From G965267425 sp965267425 (GTDB lineage: Bacteria; Bacteroidota; Bacteroidia; Flavobacteriales_E; Vicingaceae): 64,000 nt of DNA. The notes under the pieces were generated by a model that ran no database searches, had not been told where the DNA came from, and saw only the letters and a program-made list of their open reading frames with translations. Numbering within the stretch: position 1 is the stretch's first letter; the number at the start of each line of letters is the position of its first letter. The position numbers were made by a program, and so were the translations under genes. Below, piece by piece: positions 52,795-62,168 of the stretch. The DNA lies in assembly GCA_965267425.1 (NCBI GenBank), contig OZ253959.1, positions 744,001 to 808,000 on the forward strand, read 5' to 3'.

Positions 52795-54475
52795 CAGCCA
52801 TATACTTGTATTTCTGTTGTTGGTATCATCAATGGGGTTTGCACAGATGGAAACGGATTCGTTTACCATTGTTAAGGCTTTTAAACCCGCACTTTCTCAT
52901 GCTCCAAAAATTAAGTCATATCCTCAAATAAGCGATACCGTTGAAAAATCGGTGGACTTGAATTATCAGTTTCTGGACAAAAGATTGTCGATAGATTTTG
53001 ATCCGGAACCTATACAAGCCGCTAAAATAAAAGGTGAACCTTTGGTGAAATTGTATAAAGGTTATGCCAAATTAGGAATGGGAACCAATGTAACACCCAT
53101 GGCCGATATTTATTTCAACAAATTGAGGTCCAAAAAATCGAGTTACGGTGCCAGATTCAGGCATTTTTCATCACAGGGGATTGCGGATATTGAAAACAGT
53201 GATTTTAGGAATGACAGACTTCAATTGTATGGAAAACGATTTTGGAAACATCAGACTTTGCATTTAGAGGGATCTTTTCAAAACGACATGTACAATTATT
53301 TCGGGTTCGGAAATGTTGCGGGAGATGAAACTATTGAGGACGTGAGTAAGAATGAAGATGTGCGTCAGATTTTTAACAAACTCAGTTTGTCTGCTACATT
53401 GTTTAACGATGGAACCAAGGATACAACCGGTATTTGGCACAAAACGGGCATTCGTTTCTACCATAGAAGTGATGATTACGATGCTTCTGAAAATAATGTG
53501 CTCATTCATAGCCATATCAAGCATTATGCTTATGAAAAAAGTTGGAATGTCAATTTAAGTGTGGATTACAACAATTTTAGTAGTAGCCCTTCAGACAGTA
53601 CCACGTTATTTGGTATTTCATCCAACAATACGATCATAGGAGCTCATCCCCAATTATTGACGGGTGGAGATATTTGGGATTTCAAAATCGGATTGGGTGT
53701 TTATATGGAAATGGAGAACGATGTGGAATTTAATATTTATCCATCCGCGGAATTAAAAGTTAACCTTATTGAAAATATATTGATTCCTTATTTGGGAATT
53801 CATGGTCAGGTAGAGCGAAACAGCATGGATGCCATGGTAACCGAAAATCCATTTGTGGATACTTATCTGAATTTATTGAATACGAAATTCTATCGCGGAT
53901 ATGCGGGGTTGAGAGGAAGTTTAAGCTCAAAAGTCTCTTTTAATGCAAGTGTAGGGGCAGGAAGATGGACTGATGCCGTTTTGTTCGTCAAAGACCCACA
54001 TTCAATTAATCAAAGAAAATTTATGCCTGTTTATGATGATTTGGAAGTGTTGGAGCTCAAGGGTGATTTGATGTACCAACTACAAGAGAAGCTCAAATTT
54101 GGCTTGATGGGAGAGTATTACAGTTATAAGACGGAAACAGAATTAGAAGCTTGGCATAAGCCGGATTATCGTGTTACAGCTACCACATGGTATGATTTAC
54201 GAGACAAAATTGTGACCAATCTGGATGTATTTGTAATTGGGAAACAGTTTGCCAGAAATTATATTCCCACTTCGACGGCACAAACAGATTTTGATATTAT
54301 TGCCCAGGAATTGGATGGAACAGTGGATATAAATCTTGGATTTGAATACCGCTACACTAAGAAATTATCCTTATTTCTAGACTTCAATAATATTGCTTCC
54401 ATTGAATATGAAAAGTGGAAAGATTACCCCGTTCGATCCTTCAATATTTTAGGGGGTTTGAAGTTTACTTTTTAG
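52781..54475 (+). CDS. TonB-dependent receptor-like outer-membrane beta-barrel protein
   Basis: About 564 residues from the ATG at 52781 (MKPINSHILVFLLLVSSMGFAQ, signal peptide). An upstream ATG at 52763 would give a more basic n-region and cannot be excluded. No plug or carboxypeptidase-like domain is seen. The body has alternating hydrophobic/polar strands and aromatic-rich turns (KLYKGYAKLGMGTN, FGFGNVAGDE, DLNYQFLDKRLSIDFDPEPI), ending in KFTF, as in outer-membrane barrels. The gene overlaps the upstream TPR fragment by 14 bases. In Bacteroidota, a large TPR protein followed by such a barrel is a recurrent pairing (from memory), perhaps as an envelope assembly unit. Confidence 0.78.
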   Translation: MKPINSHILVFLLLVSSMGFAQMETDSFTIVKAFKPALSHAPKIKSYPQISDTVEKSVDLNYQFLDKRLSIDFDPEPIQAAKIKGEPLVKLYKGYAKLGMGTNVTPMADIYFNKLRSKKSSYGARFRHFSSQGIADIENSDFRNDRLQLYGKRFWKHQTLHLEGSFQNDMYNYFGFGNVAGDETIEDVSKNEDVRQIFNKLSLSATLFNDGTKDTTGIWHKTGIRFYHRSDDYDASENNVLIHSHIKHYAYEKSWNVNLSVDYNNFSSSPSDSTTLFGISSNNTIIGAHPQLLTGGDIWDFKIGLGVYMEMENDVEFNIYPSAELKVNLIENILIPYLGIHGQVERNSMDAMVTENPFVDTYLNLLNTKFYRGYAGLRGSLSSKVSFNASVGAGRWTDAVLFVKDPHSINQRKFMPVYDDLEVLELKGDLMYQLQEKLKFGLMGEYYSYKTETELEAWHKPDYRVTATTWYDLRDKIVTNLDVFVIGKQFARNYIPTSTAQTDFDIIAQELDGTVDINLGFEYRYTKKLSLFLDFNNIASIEYEKWKDYPVRSFNILGGLKFTF

Positions 54476-54566
54476 CCCAAAGTTTTCTTGTCTTCAATGT
54501 TAATTAATTGTTGATAATTATCGCCTTAAAACCTCGTCAATTCTACAATTTCAAGGTCCTAATTGG

Positions 54567-54574
54567 TATATTTG
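54567..54574 (+). promoter_or_regulatory. -7 box of gyrB promoter (TATATTTG)
   Basis: Exact TAnnTTTG match 37 bases before the gyrB ATG at 54612. It lies just ahead of the longer open frame that begins at 54576, supporting the downstream start. Confidence 0.6.
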
Positions 54575-54611
54575 TTTGCCTTCGGCAGGAATCAAATTAT
54601 TAAATCTATTT

Positions 54612-56579
54612 ATGAGCGAGAAAGAGGAAAATCTTCAGCCAAATAAAGAATATTCAGCGGATAATATTCAGGTACTTGAAGGACTCGAGGCGGTAAGAAA
54701 AAGACCGTCAATGTATATCGGTGATACCGGTTTAAAAGGACTACATCATTTGGTTTATGAAGTAGTTGATAATTCAATTGACGAAGCCTTAGCCGGCTAT
54801 TGTAAAAACATCTCTGTTTCCATTAATGAAGACAATTCTATCACCGTTGAAGATGACGGACGAGGAATTCCCGTGGGTATTCATGAAAAGGAGAAAAGAT
54901 CGGCCTTGGAAGTGGTTATGACGGTTTTGCATGCTGGTGGTAAGTTCGATAAAGGTACGTACAAGGTATCAGGAGGTTTGCATGGAGTAGGGGTATCATG
55001 TGTGAATGCCCTATCGATAGATTTAAAGGCTACCGTTCACAGTAAGGATGGTAAAATTTATGAGCAGGAATATTCTAAAGGAGTTCCAAAGTATGACGTG
55101 AAACCTGTGGGTGAAACAGATAAAACAGGAACAATTGTCACGTTTAAACCGGATGGCAGCATCTTTGAAGATACTGTATATCATTATGACATTCTAGCGT
55201 CTCGAATTCGTGAATTGTCTTTTCTGAATAAAGGAATTGCACTAACCATTACGGACAAACGTTCTAAAAATGATGATGGAGAATTTGTTTCTGAAAAATT
55301 CTTTTCTGAAACAGGACTTACAGAATTCGTTCAGTACATTGATGAAACCAGAGAGTCACTTATTTCTGAAGTGATTCATATGGAAGGCGAAAAGAACGAT
55401 ATTCCCGTAGAAGTTGCCTTGGTATATAATACCTCGTTTTCTGAACACATTCACGCTTATGTCAATAACATTCACACTCATGAAGGAGGAACCCACCTGA
55501 GTGGTTTTAGACGGGGATTGACTAATACCTTAAAAAAGTATGCTGAAAATGAAGGTTTACTATCGAAACTAAAATTTGAAATCTCCAGCGATGACTTCCG
55601 TGAAGGATTGACTGCAGTGATTTCGGTTAAAGTGGCTGAACCTCAGTTTGAAGGTCAAACCAAAACGAAGTTGGGTAATCGGGAAGTTTCTCCTGCGGTT
55701 AGTCAGGCAGTGGCTGAAATGATGAATTATTATCTTGAAGAACATCCGAATGACGCCAAAGCCATTGTACAAAAAGTGATTTTGGCTGCGCAGGCCAGAC
55801 ATGCGGCTACCAAGGCTCGTGAAATGGTACAGCGTAAGAATGTGCTTACAGGCTCTGGTCTACCTGGAAAATTAGCTGATTGTTCTGAAAAAGATCCGGC
55901 ATTGTGCGAAATATACCTTGTTGAGGGAGATTCAGCGGGTGGAACAGCAAAACAGGGAAGAGATAGAATGTTTCAGGCCATTATGCCGCTCAGAGGTAAA
56001 ATTCTGAATGTTGAAAAAGCCATGCAACATAAGATTTTCGAAAATGAAGAAATCAAAAACATTTACACGGCCTTAGGTGTCAAAGTTGGTACTGAAGAAG
56101 ATAGTAAAGCGTTAAACCTGGAAAACTTACGATATCACAAGGTTATCATTATGTGTGATGCCGATGTGGATGGAAGTCATATTGAAACGCTGATTTTGAC
56201 CTTCTTTTTCCGTCATATGACAGAAATGATTGAGAACGGATATGTTTATATCGCTACTCCTCCGTTATACTTAGTTAAGAAAGGTAAAAACGAACGATAT
56301 TGTTGGAATGATGATCAACGAGATCAGACCATTGCAGAATTTAAGGGGGCTGGAAAAGATTCCAGTGTTTCTGTTCAACGTTACAAAGGTCTTGGAGAAA
56401 TGAATGCGGAACAATTGTGGTCAACAACTATGGACCCTGAAACGCGTACGTTGAGACAAGTAACCATTGAAAATGCTGCTGAGTGTGACCGAACCTTCTC
56501 CATGCTAATGGGAGATGAAGTTCCGCCAAGACGAGAGTTTATTGAAACTAACGCCAAATACGCGAATATTGATTTGTAA
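54612..56579 (+). CDS. gyrB: DNA gyrase subunit B
   Basis: 655 residues from the ATG at 54612 (MSEKEENLQPNKEYSADNIQ). GHKL ATPase with LEGLEAVRKRPSMYIGDTG (about 22-40), VDNSIDEALAGYC (about 53-65) and DDGRGIPVGIH (about 80-90); transducer domain; Toprim domain with EGDSAGGTA and the metal-binding DADVDGSHIETL; C-terminal GyrB tail with RYKGLGEMNAEQLW. The longer frame start at 54576 lies two bases from the promoter box and is rejected. The DnaA-box-like motif TGTTGATAATT lies just upstream (54509-54519). Terminator at 56602-56630. Confidence 0.96.
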   Translation: MSEKEENLQPNKEYSADNIQVLEGLEAVRKRPSMYIGDTGLKGLHHLVYEVVDNSIDEALAGYCKNISVSINEDNSITVEDDGRGIPVGIHEKEKRSALEVVMTVLHAGGKFDKGTYKVSGGLHGVGVSCVNALSIDLKATVHSKDGKIYEQEYSKGVPKYDVKPVGETDKTGTIVTFKPDGSIFEDTVYHYDILASRIRELSFLNKGIALTITDKRSKNDDGEFVSEKFFSETGLTEFVQYIDETRESLISEVIHMEGEKNDIPVEVALVYNTSFSEHIHAYVNNIHTHEGGTHLSGFRRGLTNTLKKYAENEGLLSKLKFEISSDDFREGLTAVISVKVAEPQFEGQTKTKLGNREVSPAVSQAVAEMMNYYLEEHPNDAKAIVQKVILAAQARHAATKAREMVQRKNVLTGSGLPGKLADCSEKDPALCEIYLVEGDSAGGTAKQGRDRMFQAIMPLRGKILNVEKAMQHKIFENEEIKNIYTALGVKVGTEEDSKALNLENLRYHKVIIMCDADVDGSHIETLILTFFFRHMTEMIENGYVYIATPPLYLVKKGKNERYCWNDDQRDQTIAEFKGAGKDSSVSVQRYKGLGEMNAEQLWSTTMDPETRTLRQVTIENAAECDRTFSMLMGDEVPPRREFIETNAKYANIDL

Positions 56580-56601
56580 ATTTGTATTAGTTAATTGTGC
56601 G

Positions 56602-56631
56602 AAGCGAAGATGAAAGTCTTCGCTTTTTTTA
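56602..56631 (+). terminator. Rho-independent terminator of gyrB
   Basis: Stem AAGCGAAGA / TCTTCGCTT (56602-56610 and 56617-56625) with a six-base loop, followed by a T-run to about 56630. It overlaps the stop of the convergent collagen-like gene and could serve that transcript weakly too. Confidence 0.88.
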
Positions 56632-57825
56632 TTTCCTGAAATCGATGGCTATCGGGTTTCTTCGATAAACCGCAAAAACACTCATATGTGCCGGAGTTTC
56701 AGAATTTCCGGTTCCGGTTGCATACAATGTTAGCGGACCATTTCCCGTAGCACTGTATCGATGTCCTGCATATGCCTGTATCGTAAACACTGTTGTAGGA
56801 CTTGGGCATGGAGGGCATCCGGTAGGACCACAACCAGGATGAATATTACAGGGTAGAGGAGTTAATTCAGCTGATATTTCATACGTTTCAAACACACTCC
56901 ATCCGGCCAAATCAAACAATCCATCATCACCGGAAACAGGAGCGGGCTTATTGTTTTTAACAGTAATGATATTTCCCATTTGACGGTCCAGGTAAGAGCG
57001 TCCGGGATGTCCAACCGATGGCGCAGCACTGATTTCAATATCATATTGAGCATAATTAAAGTCCGTTCCTGCCAATGTCTTTTTCGTGGTTCCCCACATA
57101 TGAACCATAATGTATGCCACTTCATCCACATTCACACTAAAGGTGTAGGTCAAACCCGGAATAGTACGCCAGTTAATATCCGAATTTATAGTGCTTCCTC
57201 CTAAAGGCATTACTTCAATACCTGGATTCGTACCTACTGGAATTTCCATGGTAGCTGCTTCAATACGAACGTCAGGAGCTTTAATAAGGGCAATATTATT
57301 TGCCACGGTAACGGTGTCAACCCAACGAGGGTTTAATCCGCCGCTGTCACATTCAACCGTCCACATGACGCCATCCGGTTCATATAAGATCCAATCGCCA
57401 CATTTATCATCCGGTCCCAATCCTGCAGGTTCAGTGACTGTATCTCGCCATGTGGTACCCAAACCTGTCATACCTGTTACTCCAGTAGGACCAGTCAACC
57501 CTCTAGGTCCGGTAGGACCAACAATACTCATTAATTCTTTCCAGATTCCCAGATTGGCATCATAAAATACATAGTCTCTGACATTAACATCGAAAATGAT
57601 TAGTCCATCAGCAATTCCCGGATTTGGCGTCAACGCATTGACATATGCAGCAACTGCCGCGGTATCCGTTTGAGGAATGATCACCCCTCTGGCGGAATCA
57701 TTGACATGCAACAACGCCGAAGGATGGGGTGTTCTGGTTCCAATTCCCACATTGTTTTGAGCTTGACTCAATCCAAAGCTGGCCAGAAACAGCATCGAAA
57801 TCCATATGTATTTAAGCCTTATCAT
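56629..57825 (-). CDS. Collagen-like surface protein, paralogue 1
   Basis: A 398-residue secreted protein. Signal peptide (to about residue 22); N-terminal module NNVGIGTRTPHPSALLHVND, then ADGLIIFDVNVRDYVFYDA, a pattern also seen in the next two genes; a short Gly-x-Y tract of about six or seven triplets (GPTGPRGLTGPTGVTG) around residues 101-125; and a long beta-rich body (about 150-398) with a Cys/Pro patch HPGCGPTGCPPCPSP. There is no evident T9SS tail, so the mode of anchoring is unknown. It is the last gene of a three-gene operon; its ATG overlaps the previous stop by four bases (ATGA). Confidence 0.8.
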   Translation of the reverse strand: MIRLKYIWISMLFLASFGLSQAQNNVGIGTRTPHPSALLHVNDSARGVIIPQTDTAAVAAYVNALTPNPGIADGLIIFDVNVRDYVFYDANLGIWKELMSIVGPTGPRGLTGPTGVTGMTGLGTTWRDTVTEPAGLGPDDKCGDWILYEPDGVMWTVECDSGGLNPRWVDTVTVANNIALIKAPDVRIEAATMEIPVGTNPGIEVMPLGGSTINSDINWRTIPGLTYTFSVNVDEVAYIMVHMWGTTKKTLAGTDFNYAQYDIEISAAPSVGHPGRSYLDRQMGNIITVKNNKPAPVSGDDGLFDLAGWSVFETYEISAELTPLPCNIHPGCGPTGCPPCPSPTTVFTIQAYAGHRYSATGNGPLTLYATGTGNSETPAHMSVFAVYRRNPIAIDFRK

Positions 57826-58958
57826 GGATACAACAGAGCATCTTTATTTCGTTCGTAAATAATGTACACATGAAATGTGGCATTGTTTTCCCACATTCCA
57901 TTTTTTCCGGCACCGGCATCATTTAATATTAAATCTGAATCCACTCCAACCGGGTTTCCAGGTGTATGTAATTGACCTGCATGTGCTTCCAAAGACCAAG
58001 TAAGTTTATCGGAAGTAGGACTTAATGGAAATCCCTGTAAACTAAGTTTCCCTTTTAATGTAAATGAAGTGGTAATGGACCATGCAACTTTATCAAATCG
58101 ACCTACAGTTTCACCTGCTTTTGGTGGTCCATTGGGATTTACAACCACGGTTTGACTGTGATTCAAATAAGAACCAACGCCAGCCGTATCCCTCATGAAG
58201 AAATCAAATTTGGCATAATTAAAAGTGGAATCACTTGCAAATCGCTTCTGTATGGTTCCTTCACATGTTACTTCAACATAAGCCACGGTATCTGGCGGGA
58301 CATCAATGAATACTTCAAATCCAGGAATAATACTCAATGTATCATTAGCACTGCTGTTTGGCATGGGTAAGAAAGTTAATGACGTACATCTTTCAGACTG
58401 AACAATACCAGGACCTAAATTTCTCCATCGTGCAATGGGGTCATACCATCCAGAAGGATTAGAATCGCAATGGAATGTCCAAAGTAGACCTGTATTCAAT
58501 TGATAGAAAAAATCTCCGCATGAATCTTTAGGCGACACCTGAGGTTCTGGATAGGTGAAACTGGTACTATCACTCCAACGAGGAGAACGTCCTGTAGGCC
58601 CTCTAACTCCCATAGCTCCTTGTGGACCTGTTGGACCTCTTGGACCCACAATATTTGTCAATCTTTCCCATCTGTTGTTTGGTCCATGGAAGAAAAAGTA
58701 ACTATGAACATTTTCCTGATAAATAATCAAGCCATTGGCCACCGATTGAGGTGGAACCAACGAATTGACATAATTGTTGATCAAGGTAGTATCTGTTCGA
58801 GGAATCACAAGACCTTTAGCTGTATCAGCCAAATGAAGAAGGGCAGAAATATGAGGATCTTGTGTTCCAATACCCACATTATTTTGAGCTTGTACTGGTA
58901 TACAGTGAAGCAACACAGTAAACAAGAACAGTCCTATGATATGTCTTACATAGCTCAT
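57822..58958 (-). CDS. Collagen-like surface protein, paralogue 2
   Basis: 378 residues from the ATG at 58958, which overlaps the stop of paralogue 3 by one base (TGATG); a TTG one codon upstream is ignored. Same architecture: signal peptide, NNVGIGTQDPHISALLHLAD, ANGLIIYQENVHSYFFFHGP, then GPRGPTGPQGAMGVRGPTG (Gly-x-Y), and a beta-rich body ending with FHVYIIYERNKDALLYP. Its last four bases overlap the ATG of paralogue 1. The three proteins probably form related subunits. Confidence 0.8.
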   Translation of the reverse strand: MSYVRHIIGLFLFTVLLHCIPVQAQNNVGIGTQDPHISALLHLADTAKGLVIPRTDTTLINNYVNSLVPPQSVANGLIIYQENVHSYFFFHGPNNRWERLTNIVGPRGPTGPQGAMGVRGPTGRSPRWSDSTSFTYPEPQVSPKDSCGDFFYQLNTGLLWTFHCDSNPSGWYDPIARWRNLGPGIVQSERCTSLTFLPMPNSSANDTLSIIPGFEVFIDVPPDTVAYVEVTCEGTIQKRFASDSTFNYAKFDFFMRDTAGVGSYLNHSQTVVVNPNGPPKAGETVGRFDKVAWSITTSFTLKGKLSLQGFPLSPTSDKLTWSLEAHAGQLHTPGNPVGVDSDLILNDAGAGKNGMWENNATFHVYIIYERNKDALLYP

Positions 58959-59962
58959 CAATCCACGTGTCTTTTCATGATGAATAAATCCATGTTCGCC
59001 TGGTCTACCGATCCAATGGTATCGGCAATGACAATATCTACATTTGGAGAACGGCTAAACCGCTGACATCCAATCACTTTAACAGTGTAAGTTGCAGGGC
59101 CAAAAAATTCTTGTGCAATACCAATTTCCCACTGCGCATGGTGATACGTATTTTGCGGTGCCGCCCCATTTGGGGAGACAGAAACAATTTGATTTCCTCC
59201 GGTAGGCACATTGTTAACTTCAAAATCAAATTGGGCATAATTATAAATGGCATTAGGAGATACTTTACTCACTGCACCATATGCCCTTCCAAACATATAA
59301 AATACACTATCTCCTGGAACACTAAATTGATAAACCAGACTTTTTAACGAATCATAGGCACATGTTTGAGTAGAACTTGACATAACCATGGTTTGTCTAG
59401 CTCGGCTTGTTTTGTGAATGGTCAATCCACCTTTTATTTTTTCCTTGTAAGTATTTCCCTGGTTTACCGGAACCCAAATCTGGCATGTTGCAGTATCCAA
59501 TTCATAAATCAAACCGGTATTCAATTGAACGTAATAATCACCACATTCATCTCCAAGTTGATATACAGGATTCGTTTCACCATATCTCCAATTGGATCTG
59601 GAACCTGTAGGTCCTGTTAAACCAGTAGGGCCTGATGGTCCAATACTTCCTGTAATTCCCGTAAGTCCGTGAAGCGAATTCCATTTATTGTTGTCTCCAT
59701 CGTAATACATGAATTGTTGGAGATTTAGATCAAATATGAGCAATCCGTCTGCTATCGGTTGTGGGGGAATTAAGGCATTGACGTAATTAAATACAGATAG
59801 GGTATCAGTCCTTGGAATGAGTAATCCTTTACCAACTGTATCTGATAAATGCAATACGGCAGATGGTTCTGGAGAATTTGTTGCAATCCCAATATTTCCC
59901 TGCGACCAAATTGTATTTTGGATGCAAAATGTACAAATGAATATGGAAATAATGTTCTTCAA
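58958..59962 (-). CDS. Collagen-like surface protein, paralogue 3
   Basis: About 334 residues. The frame is open to a TTG at 59986, but that TTG lies within a perfect -7 box (59984-59991), so the TTG at 59962 (MKNIISIFICTFCIQNTIWSQG) is chosen; it gives a clean signal peptide. The mature protein shows GNIGIATNSPEPSAVLHLSD, ADGLLIFDLNLQQFMYYDG, then GITGSIGPSGPTGLTGPTG and a beta-rich body with scattered Cys. It is the first gene of the operon and has its own promoter, about 95 bases after the CHU_C gene's stop. Confidence 0.78.
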   Translation of the reverse strand: MKNIISIFICTFCIQNTIWSQGNIGIATNSPEPSAVLHLSDTVGKGLLIPRTDTLSVFNYVNALIPPQPIADGLLIFDLNLQQFMYYDGDNNKWNSLHGLTGITGSIGPSGPTGLTGPTGSRSNWRYGETNPVYQLGDECGDYYVQLNTGLIYELDTATCQIWVPVNQGNTYKEKIKGGLTIHKTSRARQTMVMSSSTQTCAYDSLKSLVYQFSVPGDSVFYMFGRAYGAVSKVSPNAIYNYAQFDFEVNNVPTGGNQIVSVSPNGAAPQNTYHHAQWEIGIAQEFFGPATYTVKVIGCQRFSRSPNVDIVIADTIGSVDQANMDLFIMKRHVD

Positions 59963-59983
59963 GGCTGCTATGTTTACTGGAAA

Positions 59984-59991
59984 CAAATATA
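59984..59991 (-). promoter_or_regulatory. -7 box of the collagen-like operon (TATATTTG)
   Basis: Exact TAnnTTTG match on the minus strand, 22 bases before the chosen start. It separates the three collagen-like genes from the upstream sigma/CHU_C pair, although read-through is possible. Confidence 0.55.
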
Positions 59992-60080
59992 TGTTATTCG
60001 ATCAAACGTTATTTTTCGCAATAAGTATGTTATTAACATATAAACCAGCTGCCGGGCAAGTTCAATTTCCGTGACTGCAA

Positions 60081-61415
60081 TTATTGATTGCGAATCAGGT
60101 TTATTTTATCTCCGTGCTGCTGTGTAACACCTTTTCGGTCAATTGCTGCAAGCGTCCAGGAGTAGATCCCTTCAGGAAGCATTTCACCTGTGTTGTTCAC
60201 TTGCCCATTCCACGGATTAGAAACGTCACTCGTTTTGAAAACCAATTGTCCTTTTAAATCAAATATCATGAATTCAAATCGAACATTACTGTTTTCTGAA
60301 ATCTTTAGTTCTTCAGGAATAAACACATCATTCAATCCATCACCATCTGGAGTAAACGAATTTTGAACATGCATCTTATTTCCCTTTTCAACATAAATTT
60401 CAACTGACTTTTTACTTGAACAACCGGCCTCGTTGTAAGCCACTAATTCTGCTTGAACGTGTCCATTATGTTGATTGAAGATGTAATCTGGATTTTCATC
60501 TTTGAATTTTTCACCTCCAATATTCCATTCATACTTTTTGGCATTTTTCGTCAAGTTGGTGAACTCAATGTAAGGATCATACAAGGTGATGTTTTGCTCA
60601 TCCCATTCGAAATTAACCACTGGACTTTCCACAACTCGAATGTCTTTGGAAACTTTGTAGTCATTTTTTTCACCTTTCGACACAATCAAGGTTACTGTGT
60701 ATGAACCTTCTCTGTTAAATTTACGAACAGGTTGTTTTCCGATTAAGGTAAGATCTCCGTCATTTACAGACCAGAAATATTTAGCTCCTTCAATGATATG
60801 ATCCGGAGTAAAAGTAACTTCAGCACCTCTACATACCACATCTGTACTCATTGAGAATGATGTTTTTAATTCAAGGTTATCAACTTTGATATCCGATACA
60901 AACGCATCTGATGGTGCTGCTTCGTCAACAAAATTCTTTGATTCTGATTTCATTACAGTACTTGATCTATCAGAATACTTGTTGATTTTGCTTTCCAAAA
61001 TACTGTCCTTGTTTTCTCTTATGGATGAAGATTTTTCAGATGGCTTCTCATTTTCAATTTCTGAAGTATTGATTTCTTCAGTTGCCATTTCATAGGTTGT
61101 GGTTTCTTCTTGAACAACCTCTTCATTTTCCTCTATTGGAGTTGCAGAATTCATCTCACTGGATTCTGGTTGTTGATCATTCGAAATTTCTGTTGGTGAA
61201 TCAGAAAGTGAAAAATACAGGATAGCACCTGCTGTTACAACCGAGAGGGCAGCAACCAACTTACCTGAAGCACTCCATTCTGTTCCGGATGAAGTACTCG
61301 TGCCAGCTGCGTCCAACTTAGATTCAAATTCCATCCAATGATCTTCATTGTATGGAACTTCAAAAGAATCCAGTTTCTCCTTTATTAAATTTTCAAAATT
61401 GTCGTTAGAACTCAT
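60081..61415 (-). CDS. Membrane protein with anti-sigma-like N-terminus and CHU_C/gliding-associated C-terminal domain
   Basis: A 444-residue protein without a cleavable signal peptide. Residues 1-50 are cytoplasmic (MSSNDNFENLIKEKLDSFEV, then EDHWMEFESKLDAA), the layout of anti-sigma proteins that sit next to ECF sigma genes. One transmembrane helix lies at about 53-70 (LVAALSVVTAGAILYFSL). An acidic Glu/Ser linker (about 75-180) follows, then one or two PKD-like domains (about 185-345, KYFWSVNDGDLTLIG), and a CHU_C/gliding motility-associated C-terminal domain (about 355-444, NSFTPDGDGLNDVFIPEE to HGDKINLIRNQ). CHU_C normally marks T9SS-exported proteins, so its placement on an inner-membrane protein is unusual. 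Its start overlaps the sigma gene by 11 bases. Confidence 0.8.
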   Translation of the reverse strand: MSSNDNFENLIKEKLDSFEVPYNEDHWMEFESKLDAAGTSTSSGTEWSASGKLVAALSVVTAGAILYFSLSDSPTEISNDQQPESSEMNSATPIEENEEVVQEETTTYEMATEEINTSEIENEKPSEKSSSIRENKDSILESKINKYSDRSSTVMKSESKNFVDEAAPSDAFVSDIKVDNLELKTSFSMSTDVVCRGAEVTFTPDHIIEGAKYFWSVNDGDLTLIGKQPVRKFNREGSYTVTLIVSKGEKNDYKVSKDIRVVESPVVNFEWDEQNITLYDPYIEFTNLTKNAKKYEWNIGGEKFKDENPDYIFNQHNGHVQAELVAYNEAGCSSKKSVEIYVEKGNKMHVQNSFTPDGDGLNDVFIPEELKISENSNVRFEFMIFDLKGQLVFKTSDVSNPWNGQVNNTGEMLPEGIYSWTLAAIDRKGVTQQHGDKINLIRNQ

Positions 61416-61977
61416 TTTTTACTATTCCTTTACTTGTCAATTGGTGTTGTAAATTCAATTTGGCTTTCGCGAGATTGGACTTACTTGTTCCCACACTTAT
61501 ATTCAATTTTTCCGCAATTTCTTTATGCGAATAACCTTCAATCACATAAAGACTAAATACTGTTCGATATGCTGGAGACAGATTTTGAACCGCCTTCATA
61601 ATATCTCTGGTATTAAATTGAGAATACATGTCTGTTTCAACTGTATCGTACTTAATCATCTCCTCGGATATGTTTGAGTCTGTTAGACTAAACACATTCT
61701 TGCTTTTACGATAACTGTCAATAGCAACATTTATCATCAATCTTCTAATCCAGCCTTCCAAAGAACCATCGAATTTAAATTTATGAAGACTTCGAAAAAC
61801 CTTCATGAAACCATCGTGCAGCAAATCCTTCGCCTCGTCGGGATCTTTTGAGTACCTGTAGCACACTCCCATCATCTTGCTGTAATAAAGTTTGTAAAGC
61901 TCATTTTGTGCAGCTCTATCACCTTTTACGCAATTCTTAACAATCTGCTTTATGGCTTCTCCTTCCTTTAAACTCAT
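61405..61977 (-). CDS. ECF-type RNA polymerase sigma factor
   Basis: A 190-residue sigma-70 family, extracytoplasmic-function type. Region 2: LYKLYYSKMMGVCYRYSKDP and DPDEAKDLLHDGFMKVFRSL (about 45-64). Region 4: YRTVFSLYVIEGYSHKEIAE, then KLNISVGTSKSNLAKAKLNL (about 160-179), a helix-turn-helix. There is no C-terminal extension. The overlapping downstream gene encodes its probable regulator. No consensus -7 box is seen upstream, which could mean autoregulation by its own sigma. The target promoters are unknown. Confidence 0.92.
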   Translation of the reverse strand: MSLKEGEAIKQIVKNCVKGDRAAQNELYKLYYSKMMGVCYRYSKDPDEAKDLLHDGFMKVFRSLHKFKFDGSLEGWIRRLMINVAIDSYRKSKNVFSLTDSNISEEMIKYDTVETDMYSQFNTRDIMKAVQNLSPAYRTVFSLYVIEGYSHKEIAEKLNISVGTSKSNLAKAKLNLQHQLTSKGIVKNEF

Positions 61978-62128
61978 TTCTCTCTAGTGTAAGACGAACA
62001 GGAAAAAAAATGGTTGCCTGTCCTTGAAAATTTCAAGCGTAAGCTTAAAAACAATTCATGTAACCTGCAAAAATAAAAACCCGGTAAAAATAGAATAGTT
62101 TGAAGTTTCTTTTTAAATCCTTGTTTGC

Positions 62129-62136
62129 TACTTTTG
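62129..62136 (+). promoter_or_regulatory. -7 box of mdh promoter (TACTTTTG)
   Basis: Exact TAnnTTTG match 32 bases before the mdh ATG. Confidence 0.6.
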
Positions 62137-62168
62137 GCACTCTATTTATTTAAATAAAATTACGAAAA

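Noticed and set aside
54480..54611. AT-rich region ahead of gyrB as a replication origin
   Set aside because: Only one DnaA-box-like motif is present and dnaA is not in the window, so no origin is claimed.
56629..59962. Gly-x-Y repeats as evidence of phage tail fibres
   Set aside because: No phage structural genes are nearby; proteins have secretion signals and standard chromosomal context.
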